A DNA stretch of 64,000 bases from Nitrososphaerota archaeon (GCA_027887045.1 JAPCJH010000001.1:549091-613090); one strand, 5' to 3'. Positions 25,609-33,113 are shown, counted from the first letter of the stretch. Notes: generated by a model from the letters alone, not told the origin. A program made the numbers and translations.

Positions 25609-25757
25609 CGCCGGGGGTGGGATTTTCACCCGCGAAACGGGCTTTGAACCCACATGACCCAAAGGGTCACGGGCTGACTAGCCTAGTCGATCTCGAGTTG
25701 CGGGTCTGCCCTTCTCAAGCAGACTGCCCGCGCGTTGCCAGACTCCGCCACCCCGGC
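25609..25757 (-). tRNA. tRNA-Ser(CGA) with three introns
   Basis: The acceptor GCCGGGG (25751-25757) pairs with CCCCGGC (25610-25616), with discriminator G at 25609, as expected for serine. The anticodon loop CTCGAGA gives CGA (plus-strand tcg, 25693-25695). The long variable arm is TGACCC-TTT-GGGTCA and the T-stem GTGGG/CCCAC. Three insertions must be removed for an 85-nt tRNA: intron 1, 28 nt at 25698-25725 (between 31 and 32, internal hairpin GTCTGC/GCAGAC); intron 2, 16 nt at 25676-25691 (37/38, hairpin GACTA/TAGTC); intron 3, 20 nt at 25623-25642 in the T-loop (hairpin CCCG/CGGG). Exact splice points may shift by 1-3 nt. CCA is not encoded. Confidence 0.9.
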
Positions 25758-25833
25758 GGGCCAATAGCCTGACGCATCGCATTATCTACTTTTTCAAAGA
25801 AGGGAATACGAACGGGTGCTCGGGAAAAAGGCG

Positions 25834-26187
25834 CTAGGCTGTTCTGAACGACTCGCCGCATCCGCACGTAGACACGGCGTTTGGATTCGTCACCACGAAC
25901 CCCCCACCCATCAGTTTCTCCGACTTGTAGTCTATCAAGGATCCAGCGACAAACGGAGCGCTCGACTTGTCAATAATTACCCTGGCCCCATACATTTCAA
26001 TCACATAGTCATCCTCTGAGATTTTGTCGTCAGGAACCATCCCATAAGAAAGACCGGAACACCCTCCGGCCGTAACAAAGACCCGCAGACCTGCATTCGG
26101 TTTCCCTTGTTTACCGAGATAAGACGTGAGTTCCTTTGCAGCACTCTCGCTAATCTCGACGATCGGCTTTATTTCGGTCTGGGCCAT
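25834..26187 (-). CDS. HesB/IscA-type Fe-S cluster carrier protein
   Basis: A-type carriers hold and pass Fe-S clusters to target proteins. The three conserved cysteines are present: one in TAGGCSGLSYG and two in the C-terminal STCGCGESF. The chain is 117 aa from ATG 26187, with minus-strand TTTTTATAC (26211-26219) about 28 nt upstream; the frame extends 7 codons further, but the TATA overlaps that part. The sequence is close to ErpA/SufA-like members. It is next to a peroxiredoxin on the same strand, so oxidative-stress linkage is possible. Confidence 0.93.
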   Translation of the reverse strand: MAQTEIKPIVEISESAAKELTSYLGKQGKPNAGLRVFVTAGGCSGLSYGMVPDDKISEDDYVIEMYGARVIIDKSSAPFVAGSLIDYKSEKLMGGGFVVTNPNAVSTCGCGESFRTA

Positions 26188-26210
26188 TACGAAAGAATAC
26201 CCCTTCACTC

Positions 26211-26219
26211 GTATAAAAA
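26211..26219 (-). promoter_or_regulatory. TATA box of IscA-like gene
   Basis: Minus-strand TTTTTATAC is 28 nt before ATG 26187 and overlaps the in-frame ATG at 26208, which it rules out. Confidence 0.55.
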
Positions 26220-26222
26220 CGA

Positions 26223-26699
26223 TTAGGCGAGCTTATTTACGGCGCCGACGACTTCATCATAAGGCGGCTCATTACTCGGAACGTCAGTCGTCCATCGATA
26301 TCTGAGGATGCCCTTCTTGTCAACGACGAACACCGAACGCTTCGCGACCCCCCTGTACCCGAAGCCCACCCAGGGGTCCTGCAAGACTCCATAAGCCTTG
26401 ACGACTTTCTTGTTGAAGTCACTTAGAAGCGGAAACTGGAGATTGTATGTCTGGGCGAAAACTTTCAGAGCGAAAAGGCTGTCAACGCTAATCCCGACTG
26501 TTTGAGTACCCGGGTCATTCAATCTTGACACGTTGTCCCTGAACGCACACATCTCCTTGTCGCACACGCCAGAAAAAGCGAACGGGAAGAATGCGATGAC
26601 CGTAGCTCCCTTCTGGGTGAATTCGGAGAGACTTCGTTGTTGCCTGTTGGAGTCCGGGAGTGTAAATTCAGGAACCCTCTGTCCAATCCTCAAAACCAT
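26223..26699 (-). CDS. Peroxiredoxin (AhpC/TSA family)
   Basis: This thiol peroxidase reduces hydrogen peroxide and organic peroxides. The peroxidatic cysteine is in FFPFAFSGVCDKEMC (PxxxTxxC region with F-S in place of T), with a second Cys four residues later (CDKEMC) that could resolve it in an atypical 2-Cys mechanism. The fold segments VGISVDSLFALKVFA and LLSDFNKKVVKAYGV are typical. The length is 158 aa. The gene has its own start 16 nt upstream of the IscA promoter region. It is cytoplasmic with no signal peptide. Confidence 0.93.
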   Translation of the reverse strand: MVLRIGQRVPEFTLPDSNRQQRSLSEFTQKGATVIAFFPFAFSGVCDKEMCAFRDNVSRLNDPGTQTVGISVDSLFALKVFAQTYNLQFPLLSDFNKKVVKAYGVLQDPWVGFGYRGVAKRSVFVVDKKGILRYRWTTDVPSNEPPYDEVVGAVNKLA

Positions 26700-26737
26700 G
26701 TCATTCGAAACCTTCCAAGTTGAATTTAAGTCATGTG

Positions 26738-27076
26738 CTATTTCTGCACGGGAAGCTTCTGAAGAAGTTCCATGTATTTGGCGAGAAGCGACACCAATTG
26801 GTCCTGTTTTACGACATCCCTTTCCTTGCCAAGCGCCTCAGTAGTGTCCTTTACTTTTGAGAAGAGAAGCTCCCGCAAGTTCGGAAGCACAAAATCCATA
26901 CTCAACTCTTCCGTGCTCAGGACAGATGTGAGGTCTTCATGACTTGTGCAATAGTTCTTGCTGTGATATCTAATCTGTATTCCACCGCACGTCGGACAAG
27001 CATCCCTGAGAATCGTGCCACCGCGCCTCACAAGTTCCACGGTCAGCTTCATTCTCTCCTTTTCGGACTTGCTCAA
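26738..27076 (-). CDS. Autoantigen p27-like (UPF0148) zinc-ribbon protein
   Basis: The 112-aa protein starts with TTG. The N-terminal GGTILRDACPTCGGIQIRYH and YCTSHEDL segments match the Sjogren/scleroderma autoantigen p27 domain that is widespread in archaea. Here CPTCG plus one further Cys (NYC) are visible; the fourth ligand would be His (SH). The C-terminal helix (VSLLAKYMELLQKL) may form a coiled coil. Function is unknown in archaea. Confidence 0.82.
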   Translation of the reverse strand: MSKSEKERMKLTVELVRRGGTILRDACPTCGGIQIRYHSKNYCTSHEDLTSVLSTEELSMDFVLPNLRELLFSKVKDTTEALGKERDVVKQDQLVSLLAKYMELLQKLPVQK

Positions 27077-27195
27077 TGGTTCTCACGGTCACTTTATCAT
27101 TATTAAAGTCGATTTCTGCGAAGAGGATAGAAAAGCACATATCCCCTCCAAAGGAAGCAAGTGAACAGCACTTAGACTGGCAATGGTGATATCAC

Positions 27196-27492
27196 TTGAG
27201 CACAAAAACGAGTACAAAGACGAAGAAACAACTGGAAAACGACGCAAAGCTGGCAAAGGCCACACTTAGCCTTCAACAAATAGCAGATTCAAACATCACA
27301 CCCCGTAACATTCGGAAGATCGTCAAAGACTCGGTCTTGATGCTGCAGGATGCCAAACAGAGTCTTGCTGTTCGAGCGGCCAACGCCATCAGCCTCCTGG
27401 ACGAGGTCGCGCAAGACCCGAACATGCCGTCGTTCGCGAGGGTTACCCTCTGGGCAGCCGTTTCAGAACTCGAGTCGATAAGAGAGCAGTAA
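27196..27492 (+). CDS. UPF0147 family protein
   Basis: The 98-aa helical protein contains the family block AISLLDEVAQDPNMPSFARV near residues 64-83. The TTG start at 27196 has a GGTGAT Shine-Dalgarno-like site 5-6 nt upstream. The Lys/Thr-rich first 12 residues are not conserved in the family. Function is unknown; UPF0147 is an archaea-specific small helical protein. Confidence 0.85.
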   Translation: MSTKTSTKTKKQLENDAKLAKATLSLQQIADSNITPRNIRKIVKDSVLMLQDAKQSLAVRAANAISLLDEVAQDPNMPSFARVTLWAAVSELESIREQ

Positions 27493-27530
27493 ACCTTTAA
27501 CCCGTTCGAATTGTTGGACGCAATGTCTAT

Positions 27531-27956
27531 TTGGCCAACTGCCCGAAATGCGGAAACAAAGAAGCAGCCCCTACCAAAATCTATACAGTAATCGTTGAAC
27601 CCGCCAAGGGAGAGCGCGGGATGACGGAGAGGCGCGTGGGGATGTACACCTGTAGTAAGTGCGGAACGAAGTTTCCGACGGTCGTGAGTCGACAACACTA
27701 TTTGATTGTAGCGGCTGAACAGCTCAACACGATGGAAGAGGAGCTCAAAACCGTCAAGAAGGACAACGAGGACTTGAAGTCGAAGGTCCAAACGATTTCC
27801 AAAGAGCATGACGAGCTCCAGAGCTCCTTCGACAAGTCTCGCAAGGAAGGAGAAATCAAGGAGCTCGAATCGAAGTTCAAAGAACTTGAGTCCTACGTGA
27901 AATATCTCAGAAAAGAGAAGGGAGAACTCGAGCAGAAAGCTTCGAAACTTCGCTAG
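27531..27956 (+). CDS. Zinc-ribbon plus coiled-coil protein, 141 aa
   Basis: TTG 27531 opens MANCPKCGNKE; a second knuckle CSKCGTKFP closes the zinc ribbon near residue 42. Residues 60-141 form a continuous charged coiled coil (MEEELKTVKKDNEDLKSKVQ and onward). The ribbon resembles those of transcription-factor or RNA-polymerase adaptors. It is convergent with another coiled-coil gene, overlapping by 4 nt. Function is unknown. Confidence 0.7.
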   Translation: MANCPKCGNKEAAPTKIYTVIVEPAKGERGMTERRVGMYTCSKCGTKFPTVVSRQHYLIVAAEQLNTMEEELKTVKKDNEDLKSKVQTISKEHDELQSSFDKSRKEGEIKELESKFKELESYVKYLRKEKGELEQKASKLR

Positions 27957-28231
27957 ACCTGGTACGCTTCTTCAGCCGCAGGTCGGGGTTGTTCCACGAA
28001 ACTTTCTTCCGTTGCATACGTAGCCACTTTCTCCTCCAGGACAGCTTTCTCCGTCCTAAGCGATTCGACTTCGTTCTCAAGACCCGTCGCTGCCTTCTCC
28101 AACTCAAAGGTAGCAATCTTGTCCTTGAGAGCAGCGATATCGTTCAGGAGCGATGTGCGTTCAGACTCAAGTGACCTGATTCTCTCCTCGAGCTCCGTCT
28201 TGTGATCCGCGTATTCAGTTACCGTTGCCAT
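27953..28231 (-). CDS. Coiled-coil protein, 92 aa
   Basis: ATG 28231 (MATVTEYADHKTELEERIRS) starts an almost unbroken heptad-like coiled coil through residue 75, then an acidic Pro-containing tail (VEQPRPAAEEAYQV). There is no metal site. It faces the zinc-ribbon/coiled-coil gene and ends 4 nt inside it. The two could pair, but nothing in the sequence proves it. Confidence 0.6.
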   Translation of the reverse strand: MATVTEYADHKTELEERIRSLESERTSLLNDIAALKDKIATFELEKAATGLENEVESLRTEKAVLEEKVATYATEESFVEQPRPAAEEAYQV

Positions 28232-28418
28232 TGGGACCAACACGATTGTCGCATCCGTCTTTTTTCTCTAGTCAGACAAAATATTCTTGATTGATTCGTG
28301 AAAGGCTTTCAATCGCAACTTCGTTCTGGGGCAGCATTTATGAAGCAACCGGCGGTGCCGTTTCCCCATGAAGGGAGGACTCTGGGTTTGGCCAACGGAG
28401 CCGAGGAATCAGGCCAGG

Positions 28419-28721
28419 ATGCTACGGAAGATAGCACAGAACAATCATCTGGTCACCGCGTTGAAGGCGATTTCCGCGAGCAAGGAGGGGCTGAGCAACG
28501 CAGAGCTTGACGAAGTTCTCGGTGACAATTCAGAGTGGTTGACTTTGTGGGTTGTCAGACAACTGCAGGCCTTGGGGTTCATCGACTACAAAGTAGACCT
28601 GTTCGGAGGGCCGTCAAGATATATCATAACCGACCTTGGGAAAAAGGTGTCAGCACAAATCACACCTCAAGCGGTCCAACCTACTGCTGTCCCACCACTC
28701 GCAAGGGTGAACCCCCAGTAA
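28419..28721 (+). CDS. Winged-helix protein, 100 aa
   Basis: ATG 28419 opens MLRKIAQNNHLVTALKAISA. Helices 2-3 (KEGLSNAELDEVLGDNSEWL, then LWVVRQLQALGFIDYKVD) and a wing (GGPSRYIITDLGKKV) give a PadR/ArsR-like winged helix. The tail is Pro/Ala-rich. It is likely a transcription regulator or a DNA-bridging wHTH; the target is unknown. The frame opens earlier (28368), but those codons are unlike the domain. Confidence 0.65.
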   Translation: MLRKIAQNNHLVTALKAISASKEGLSNAELDEVLGDNSEWLTLWVVRQLQALGFIDYKVDLFGGPSRYIITDLGKKVSAQITPQAVQPTAVPPLARVNPQ

Positions 28722-28763
28722 CAGAGGCCGTTAAATCATCTTTCGCTGTCACATTCGGGATCA

Positions 28764-29102
28764 ATGACAGTCGAAGTGAGCATCTTCCTATTCGGCAAAC
28801 CAGCGTGGGAAATCGACGGTTTTGAGGTAGGAGAAATGACGGAGGACATGATAGAAAGAATCAGATCAAAGGGGAAGGAGCTAAGTGAAAGCCTAAGCGA
28901 GGCGGCTGGTGTTCTCCAAAAGCTGTTGGCGCATGGGTGGAATGGAAGCGGAATCCTCTACGACGTCAGCCTGTTCAAAGACGTGACCATAAGGGAAGCA
29001 AGAAGAGAGCTAGAATCACTCGACTTAGATCCGAACCTCGCTTTTGGGCTGGAAGATGAGGACGACCCAGAGGCAGACGGAGTGTGTGAACTCAAATCTT
29101 AG
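28764..29102 (+). CDS. Hypothetical acidic protein, 112 aa
   Basis: The ATG start is at 28764. The sequence begins MTVEVSIFLFGKPAWEIDGF and ends in an acidic tail (DEDDPEADGVCELKS). A central helix with repeated Ser/Glu (SKGKELSESLSEAAGVLQKL) may form a coiled coil. The family was not recognised. The stop abuts the 3' end of the convergent tRNA-Leu gene. Confidence 0.6.
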   Translation: MTVEVSIFLFGKPAWEIDGFEVGEMTEDMIERIRSKGKELSESLSEAAGVLQKLLAHGWNGSGILYDVSLFKDVTIREARRELESLDLDPNLAFGLEDEDDPEADGVCELKS

Positions 29103-29204
29103 TGCGGGGGGTGGGATTCGAACCCACGAACCCCTAAGGGACGAGGTCCTGAGCAACGCGGAGATTATTCACTCGCGCCGTTGACCAGGCTGGGCGACCC
29201 CCGC
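29103..29204 (-). tRNA. tRNA-Leu(CAG) with one intron
   Basis: The acceptor GCGGGGG (29198-29204) pairs with CCCCCGC (29104-29110), with A73 at 29103. The D-stem is GCC/GGC and the T-arm GTGGG-TTCGAAT-CCCAC. The anticodon loop CTCAGGA gives CAG (plus 29149-29151). The anticodon stem CGAGG/CCTCG forms only if 17 nt (29155-29171) are removed between positions 30 and 31, a non-canonical site. The mature length is 85 nt with a long variable arm. CCA is not encoded. Confidence 0.88.
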
Positions 29205-29243
29205 GCGATGTTTGCGAACCAATTCTTTGGATTAATAATCTTG

Positions 29244-29655
29244 TTAAGAGCCGCGGATACCCCAACTAGAGCTCTTTACGGGCTTTATCTTGAGGATTGG
29301 CGATTCACCCTCCTTCCAAGGATTCTTTCGATAATAGTCAAAAGCGCCGTAAAGAACTTGCAACAACCTGAGATACTCTTCGCCTCTTTCAAAAACCTCG
29401 CAGGTTCCGACGATCATCAAACCCCCTGTTCTGCCGATCATGGTCCACCAGAACTGCAACCTTCGGATTTTCTCTCAAGTTCTTCAGCTTCCTCGTTCCG
29501 TAGTCAATCGCGATTATCACGTCTGCGCCGTCCATCGCGTAAATTACCGGGGTGACTTGAGGCTGGAGATCCTTTGACGCAGTCGCAAGCCTGCACAACG
29601 TGTTATCGCGCAGAAATTTCATCTCCCGCTCGCTCAGAGCTCTCAAAGCGGTCAC
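29244..29655 (-). pseudogene. PPOX-fold (FMN/F420-binding) protein, frameshifted
   Basis: Two overlapping reading frames carry the halves of one pyridoxamine-phosphate-oxidase-like split-barrel protein. The 5' half (from GTG 29655) has FLRDNTLCRLATASKDLQPQ and IIAIDYGTRKLKNLRENP, then KVAVLVDH. The 3' half has GLMIVGTCEVFERGEEYLRL and ends PVKSSSWGI. They join exactly if one G is removed from a five-G run (plus-strand C-run 29422-29426), giving NRGLMIVGT. It may be a true one-base insertion, phase variation or a homopolymer error in the assembly. The family usually reduces or oxidises small substrates with FMN or F420, and cofE is in this window. Confidence 0.8.
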
Positions 29656-29740
29656 CAATTTACAGACACACAGAATAACTTTCTTTCGAGTTTGTTCATG
29701 GGAAAGGAGATAAGGCAATCAAGATGCGGACAGACGCCGT

Positions 29741-29828
29741 GCCACGGTAGCTCAGCCTGGTAGAGCGTTGCCTTGGTAAAGAATCTCCAATCAGGCAAAG
29801 GTCGTGGGCTCGCATCCCACCCGTGGCT
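29741..29828 (+). tRNA. tRNA-Thr(GGT) with canonical intron
   Basis: The acceptor GCCACGG (29741-29747) pairs with CCGTGGC (29821-29827), with T73 at 29828 as usual for Thr. The anticodon stem is TTGCC/GGCAA and the anticodon GGT lies at 29775-29777. A 14-nt intron occupies 29779-29792 at position 37/38. The T-loop is CTCGCAT, departing from TTCRANY at the first and fifth positions. The mature length is 74 nt. Confidence 0.9.
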
Positions 29829-30039
29829 TCCGTCTCGTTGAACTAAGTCTCTTTCATTCGAAGATTGTATCCGACCCGACCGCATACGCCAGTAAAGGAC
29901 TTCGCGAGGAGGGCGCTTCGCGATATTCGATTTTAGAAAGACCAACCTAGACTCCAGATGACCGATCGACAACCGCCAGATATTCGAGGGGTTCAAACAA
30001 TTTAAAGGCTAAAACCACCCGCTCCGAATGAAGGACTGT

Positions 30040-30153
30040 GCCGGGGTGGCTTAGCTTGGTCATAGCGCCGGCTACGTCCATTGTGGGCGAAACTCATAAT
30101 CCCAAGCTAGGGATGGATTCCGGAGGTCGCGGGCTCGAATCCCGCCCCCGGCA
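30040..30153 (+). tRNA. Elongator tRNA-Met(CAT) with two introns
   Basis: The acceptor GCCGGGG (30040-30046) pairs with CCCCGGC (30146-30152), with A73 at 30153. The anticodon CAT (30095-30097) lies in loop CTCATAA. The stem CCGGA/TCCGG forms only after removing intron 1 (20 nt, 30072-30091, between 30 and 31) and intron 2 (19 nt, 30100-30118, near 38/39, internal hairpin ATCCC/GGGAT). The mature 75-nt sequence matches archaeal elongator Met; the initiator's three G-C pairs at 29-31 are absent. A TATA-like AATTTAAAG lies about 38 nt upstream. Confidence 0.9.
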
Positions 30154-30163
30154 CTTCGTAAGG

Positions 30164-30172
30164 CTTATTATC
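30164..30172 (+). promoter_or_regulatory. TATA box of 43-aa membrane peptide
   Basis: CTTATTATC is centred about 30 nt before TTG 30198, the expected leaderless spacing. This promoter is the main support for the small gene downstream. Confidence 0.45.
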
Positions 30173-30197
30173 TCACGAGGGCTCGCTGAAAATTGGG

Positions 30198-30329
30198 TTG
30201 AGGATTCCGATCCTAAGTACGCAGACCTACTATGACTTTCTAAGTACCATTATGATCACTCTGTTTGTCCTCGCAATAATCGTGGTGTTCGTTTACGAAT
30301 ATGAAGCGCTCAGGCGCTCGAAGGCATGA
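30198..30329 (+). CDS. Small single-pass membrane protein, 43 aa
   Basis: TTG 30198 starts MRIPILSTQTYYDFLSTIMI, continuing through a clear membrane helix (ITLFVLAIIVVFVYEYEALR) and a basic end (RRSKA). The stop TGA is at 30327-30329, 7 nt before the convergent rpa gene. The charge pattern predicts N-out/C-in topology with a basic cytoplasmic tail. An internal ATG 30252 could make a 25-aa form. It is a plausible overlooked gene; the family was not recognised. Confidence 0.55.
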   Translation: MRIPILSTQTYYDFLSTIMITLFVLAIIVVFVYEYEALRRSKA

Positions 30330-30336
30330 AGTCTCC

Positions 30337-31752
30337 TCATCGTCCCCGCAACTTCTCGATTCTGGAAAAGTATGACAGCTGCAACGTCGTGACACCTACC
30401 TTGGATTCTTGCGGCGTCGCCCCCACGACTCTCACTCTCTGGCCTGGTTCTACTCCGAGAACCTTCGCTCCCTGTTCGCGCCAACCAATTAACTTGATTT
30501 CGCTGGTATCATCTCCGATCACAAGCTCACCCTTCTTTACCACAGACCCATCCTTTAGATGAGCGTCCTGAACGATTCCGCTCGACAGTGCTATGGCCTC
30601 GACCATAATTGGCCAGGAGATGTTCCTCAGTTCGTTTATTTTCACTCCGAGCAAATCTAGGGCCGGAGTCCCGACAGCTGACGTCGCGAGCAGGAGAGAT
30701 GCGGCCGTCCTGCACATCATGACTCCTCTAGCCTCATTGTCGGGAGTTATGAGAACCAGATCGCCTGGCTTCACACCCTTTGCGGTTTCCGCGGCCTGAC
30801 CCTCAAGATTCACTTCAGACACTTTCTTTTCTGAGTCAACGACAAGAAACCGCAAATTTCTCCCCTCTGAGGAAACCGTTGCCACTCGGAATTCACGACC
30901 ATCCTTTTTCTCTTTCGAGAAGAGCACCACCGTCCCCGCATCCCCGTGGAGCTCCGACTCACCTCGAGATGAGACTTTCACTCTCAGATTGGTTATCTTT
31001 ACGCGCTGTCCTTGCTTTAGTTCGGGGATCCCAGCTGGACTCCAGATTACAACCCTCCGTTCGCCCCTTCCTTCCTTGTCCTCGACCCTGAACTGCGTCA
31101 ACGAACCAGCCGTTCCGTCGGCCCTCGTGAAATTCGAACTTCTTGTTTCCGAGGATACAGAAGCTTCTAACGCAAGTATCTGCTGCTCATCTTTCAATTT
31201 CTCGATTGCGACTACCAAGTCGTCCAAGGATGTCAACTTCGACGCAACCTCCTCGTCCTGAATACGCTCCAACGATCCTCGCTTTCCGAGGTTCAGATTG
31301 GGTTTTCCATCAAGACCCTGTTTCACGTATCCACTAACGACTCGGATGGGAGCATCGACTTTGATTCCCAATTTCTCAATTTCTTCAACCTTCTCGTCCC
31401 ACATCGTCATCCTGACAAGATTTCCACCGTCAAACAGCAAAAGCCGCCTGTATCTGCCCTTCCCTCCATCTTTCTTGTTGTACTCTGTAACGGGGTAAAT
31501 CGCTAGGACCCTCGCGACCACTGTCATATCATTCGCTCCCACGTACAAATCCTTTAGCGTCAGGTCAGCAGAGGTCATATGGTCCAGACGAACGCCGAGC
31601 TCTCCGGCTATCAGAAACAGCGCGCCCTGGTCGGTCAGGTAACCCGAGCCGACGGTATTCTTCTTGTCCTTGATCCGCTGCATGAGGTCGTCCTTATCGA
31701 GATTTGGTTTGCTCCTAAGAACCTCATCGACGAGAGTGTCGAAATCGTACAT
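30337..31752 (-). CDS. rpa: Replication factor A (RPA), multi-OB-fold
   Basis: This is the main single-stranded DNA-binding protein. The 471-aa chain starts MYDFDTLVDEVLRSKPNLDK with a short helical dimerisation/interaction domain (about residues 1-60). At least three OB folds follow (about 70-165, 175-290 and 360-465), each with the typical TVVARVLAIYPV, RRVVIWSPAGIPELKQGQ or WREQGAKVLGVEPGQ strand-loop pattern. No C4 zinc finger is visible, as in euryarchaeal RPA1-like forms. It lies 2 nt upstream of an aminotransferase gene stop on the same strand. Confidence 0.92.
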   Translation of the reverse strand: MYDFDTLVDEVLRSKPNLDKDDLMQRIKDKKNTVGSGYLTDQGALFLIAGELGVRLDHMTSADLTLKDLYVGANDMTVVARVLAIYPVTEYNKKDGGKGRYRRLLLFDGGNLVRMTMWDEKVEEIEKLGIKVDAPIRVVSGYVKQGLDGKPNLNLGKRGSLERIQDEEVASKLTSLDDLVVAIEKLKDEQQILALEASVSSETRSSNFTRADGTAGSLTQFRVEDKEGRGERRVVIWSPAGIPELKQGQRVKITNLRVKVSSRGESELHGDAGTVVLFSKEKKDGREFRVATVSSEGRNLRFLVVDSEKKVSEVNLEGQAAETAKGVKPGDLVLITPDNEARGVMMCRTAASLLLATSAVGTPALDLLGVKINELRNISWPIMVEAIALSSGIVQDAHLKDGSVVKKGELVIGDDTSEIKLIGWREQGAKVLGVEPGQRVRVVGATPQESKVGVTTLQLSYFSRIEKLRGR

Positions 31753-31754
31753 GG

Positions 31755-33113
31755 TTAGGCCCGGTTCACAATCAAATTCCGATTGACCAACGCAATCGAC
31801 TCTTCCAGTATGTTCAGACCTTCGTCAAGCTCTTCCTTGGAAACATTGAGAGGAGGGATCACTCTTATGGTATTTCTGCCAGCGCTGATGGCAAGTAACC
31901 CGGACTTGAAGCAATGCTCGATTATGGTATGAGTTTCCTCGTCTCCGAATTCTTTCGTTCTCTTACTTCTAACAATCTCCACTCCTATAAGCAACCCCAT
32001 ACCCCTTACGTCCCCGACAATCTCATACCTGTCCTTCATTTCCAGCAACCTTTTCATCGCAAACCCGCCTAGCCTCTTCGCGTTCTCCAGGAGCCTCTCC
32101 GACCTAATCACTTCCAAAGTTGCGAGCGCCGACTCTACGGCCACTGGATTCGCTCCGAACGTTGATCCATGCTGACCAGGCTTCCAACTTTTCATTATTT
32201 CAGCTCTGGCGACTGTTAGGCCCAGAGGCATGCCTGAAGCAATCCCCTTGGCTATGGTGAGTATGTCTGGCGTTATGCCAAAGTGCTCGACTCCAAAGTA
32301 CTTCCCGGTCCTTCCCATACCAGTCTGAACCTCGTCGGCCACGAAGAGCACGCCGTCGCCACGCATGAACTCCATTTTCTTGAAGTAATCAGGGGGAGCG
32401 GGCACATACCCGCCTTCTCCCTGAACCGGCTCGAAGAAGTAAGCCGCAACATCGGAGATAGGAACGAACTTTTCAAGATACTGCTCCTTGAAGAAGTCGA
32501 CGCAGTAGTAATCGCATTCGGGAAACGTCTGCTTCCACGGACAACGATAGCAGTAGGGAAAAGGGAAATGTACGACCTCAGGAACCAGGGGGAATGAACC
32601 AGTTCTTTGAACGGGTTTGCTAGCTGTCAGGCTCAGCGCGCCCATGGTCCTACCATGAAACGCACCTCCATGCGCCAGAAAGATCGTTCTTCTTGTATAG
32701 TTCCTGGCGAGCTTCAGAGCCGCTTCAATCGCTTCGGTCCCACTGTTTCCGAAATACACCATCTTCTCGAAGTCGCCGGGAACGATCTCAGTTACTCTTT
32801 TGGCCAAAAGCACCAGATTGGCGTAGTAGAAGTCAGTGTATGAAAAATGAATGAACTTCTGCAGCTGCTTTGTGGCCGCTTCAACCACCTTCTGGTGCGT
32901 AGAACCTGTATTCAGTACCGCTATCCCTGACGTGAAATCAATGAACTGGTTTCCATCTACATCCTTGACTAGCGATCCATGTGCAGATTCGACTACGAGG
33001 GGGTAGTATCGGGAGATTGAAGGAGATACGTACTTTGAAGTGCCCTCAACGACCTTCTTTGCCCTTCTCCCGGGGAGCTTCGTGACGACCTTTGCAAATT
33101 TTCTAGACTTCAC
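31755..33113 (-). CDS. Class III aminotransferase (ornithine/GABA/alanine type)
   Basis: The PLP fold class I enzyme has 452 aa. Key sites: GNSGTEAIEAALKLARNYT, HGGAFHGRTMGALSLT, EPVQGEGGYVPAPPDYF, FVADEVQTGMGRTGK (PLP Asp) and TIAKGIASGMPLG (Schiff-base Lys near residue 282). A YCYRCPWKQTFPECDYYC insertion with four cysteines near 190-207 is seen in the archaeal branch related to Pyrococcus enzymes that act on ornithine or broad amino acids. The exact substrate cannot be set from sequence. Confidence 0.9.
   Translation of the reverse strand: MKSRKFAKVVTKLPGRRAKKVVEGTSKYVSPSISRYYPLVVESAHGSLVKDVDGNQFIDFTSGIAVLNTGSTHQKVVEAATKQLQKFIHFSYTDFYYANLVLLAKRVTEIVPGDFEKMVYFGNSGTEAIEAALKLARNYTRRTIFLAHGGAFHGRTMGALSLTASKPVQRTGSFPLVPEVVHFPFPYCYRCPWKQTFPECDYYCVDFFKEQYLEKFVPISDVAAYFFEPVQGEGGYVPAPPDYFKKMEFMRGDGVLFVADEVQTGMGRTGKYFGVEHFGITPDILTIAKGIASGMPLGLTVARAEIMKSWKPGQHGSTFGANPVAVESALATLEVIRSERLLENAKRLGGFAMKRLLEMKDRYEIVGDVRGMGLLIGVEIVRSKRTKEFGDEETHTIIEHCFKSGLLAISAGRNTIRVIPPLNVSKEELDEGLNILEESIALVNRNLIVNRA

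Noticed and set aside
25609..25757. Reading this tRNA as Leu(GAG) or Ser(TGA) from the loop TTGAGAA/CTTGAGA
   Set aside because: That loop is closed by a stem that leaves about 35 nt unexplained before the variable arm. Placing the anticodon at CTCGAGA with stem CGGGC/GCCCG and G73 gives a complete Ser(CGA) cloverleaf.
29652..29996. Open frame across tRNA-Thr on the minus strand
   Set aside because: Overlaps a well-supported tRNA and has no family features.
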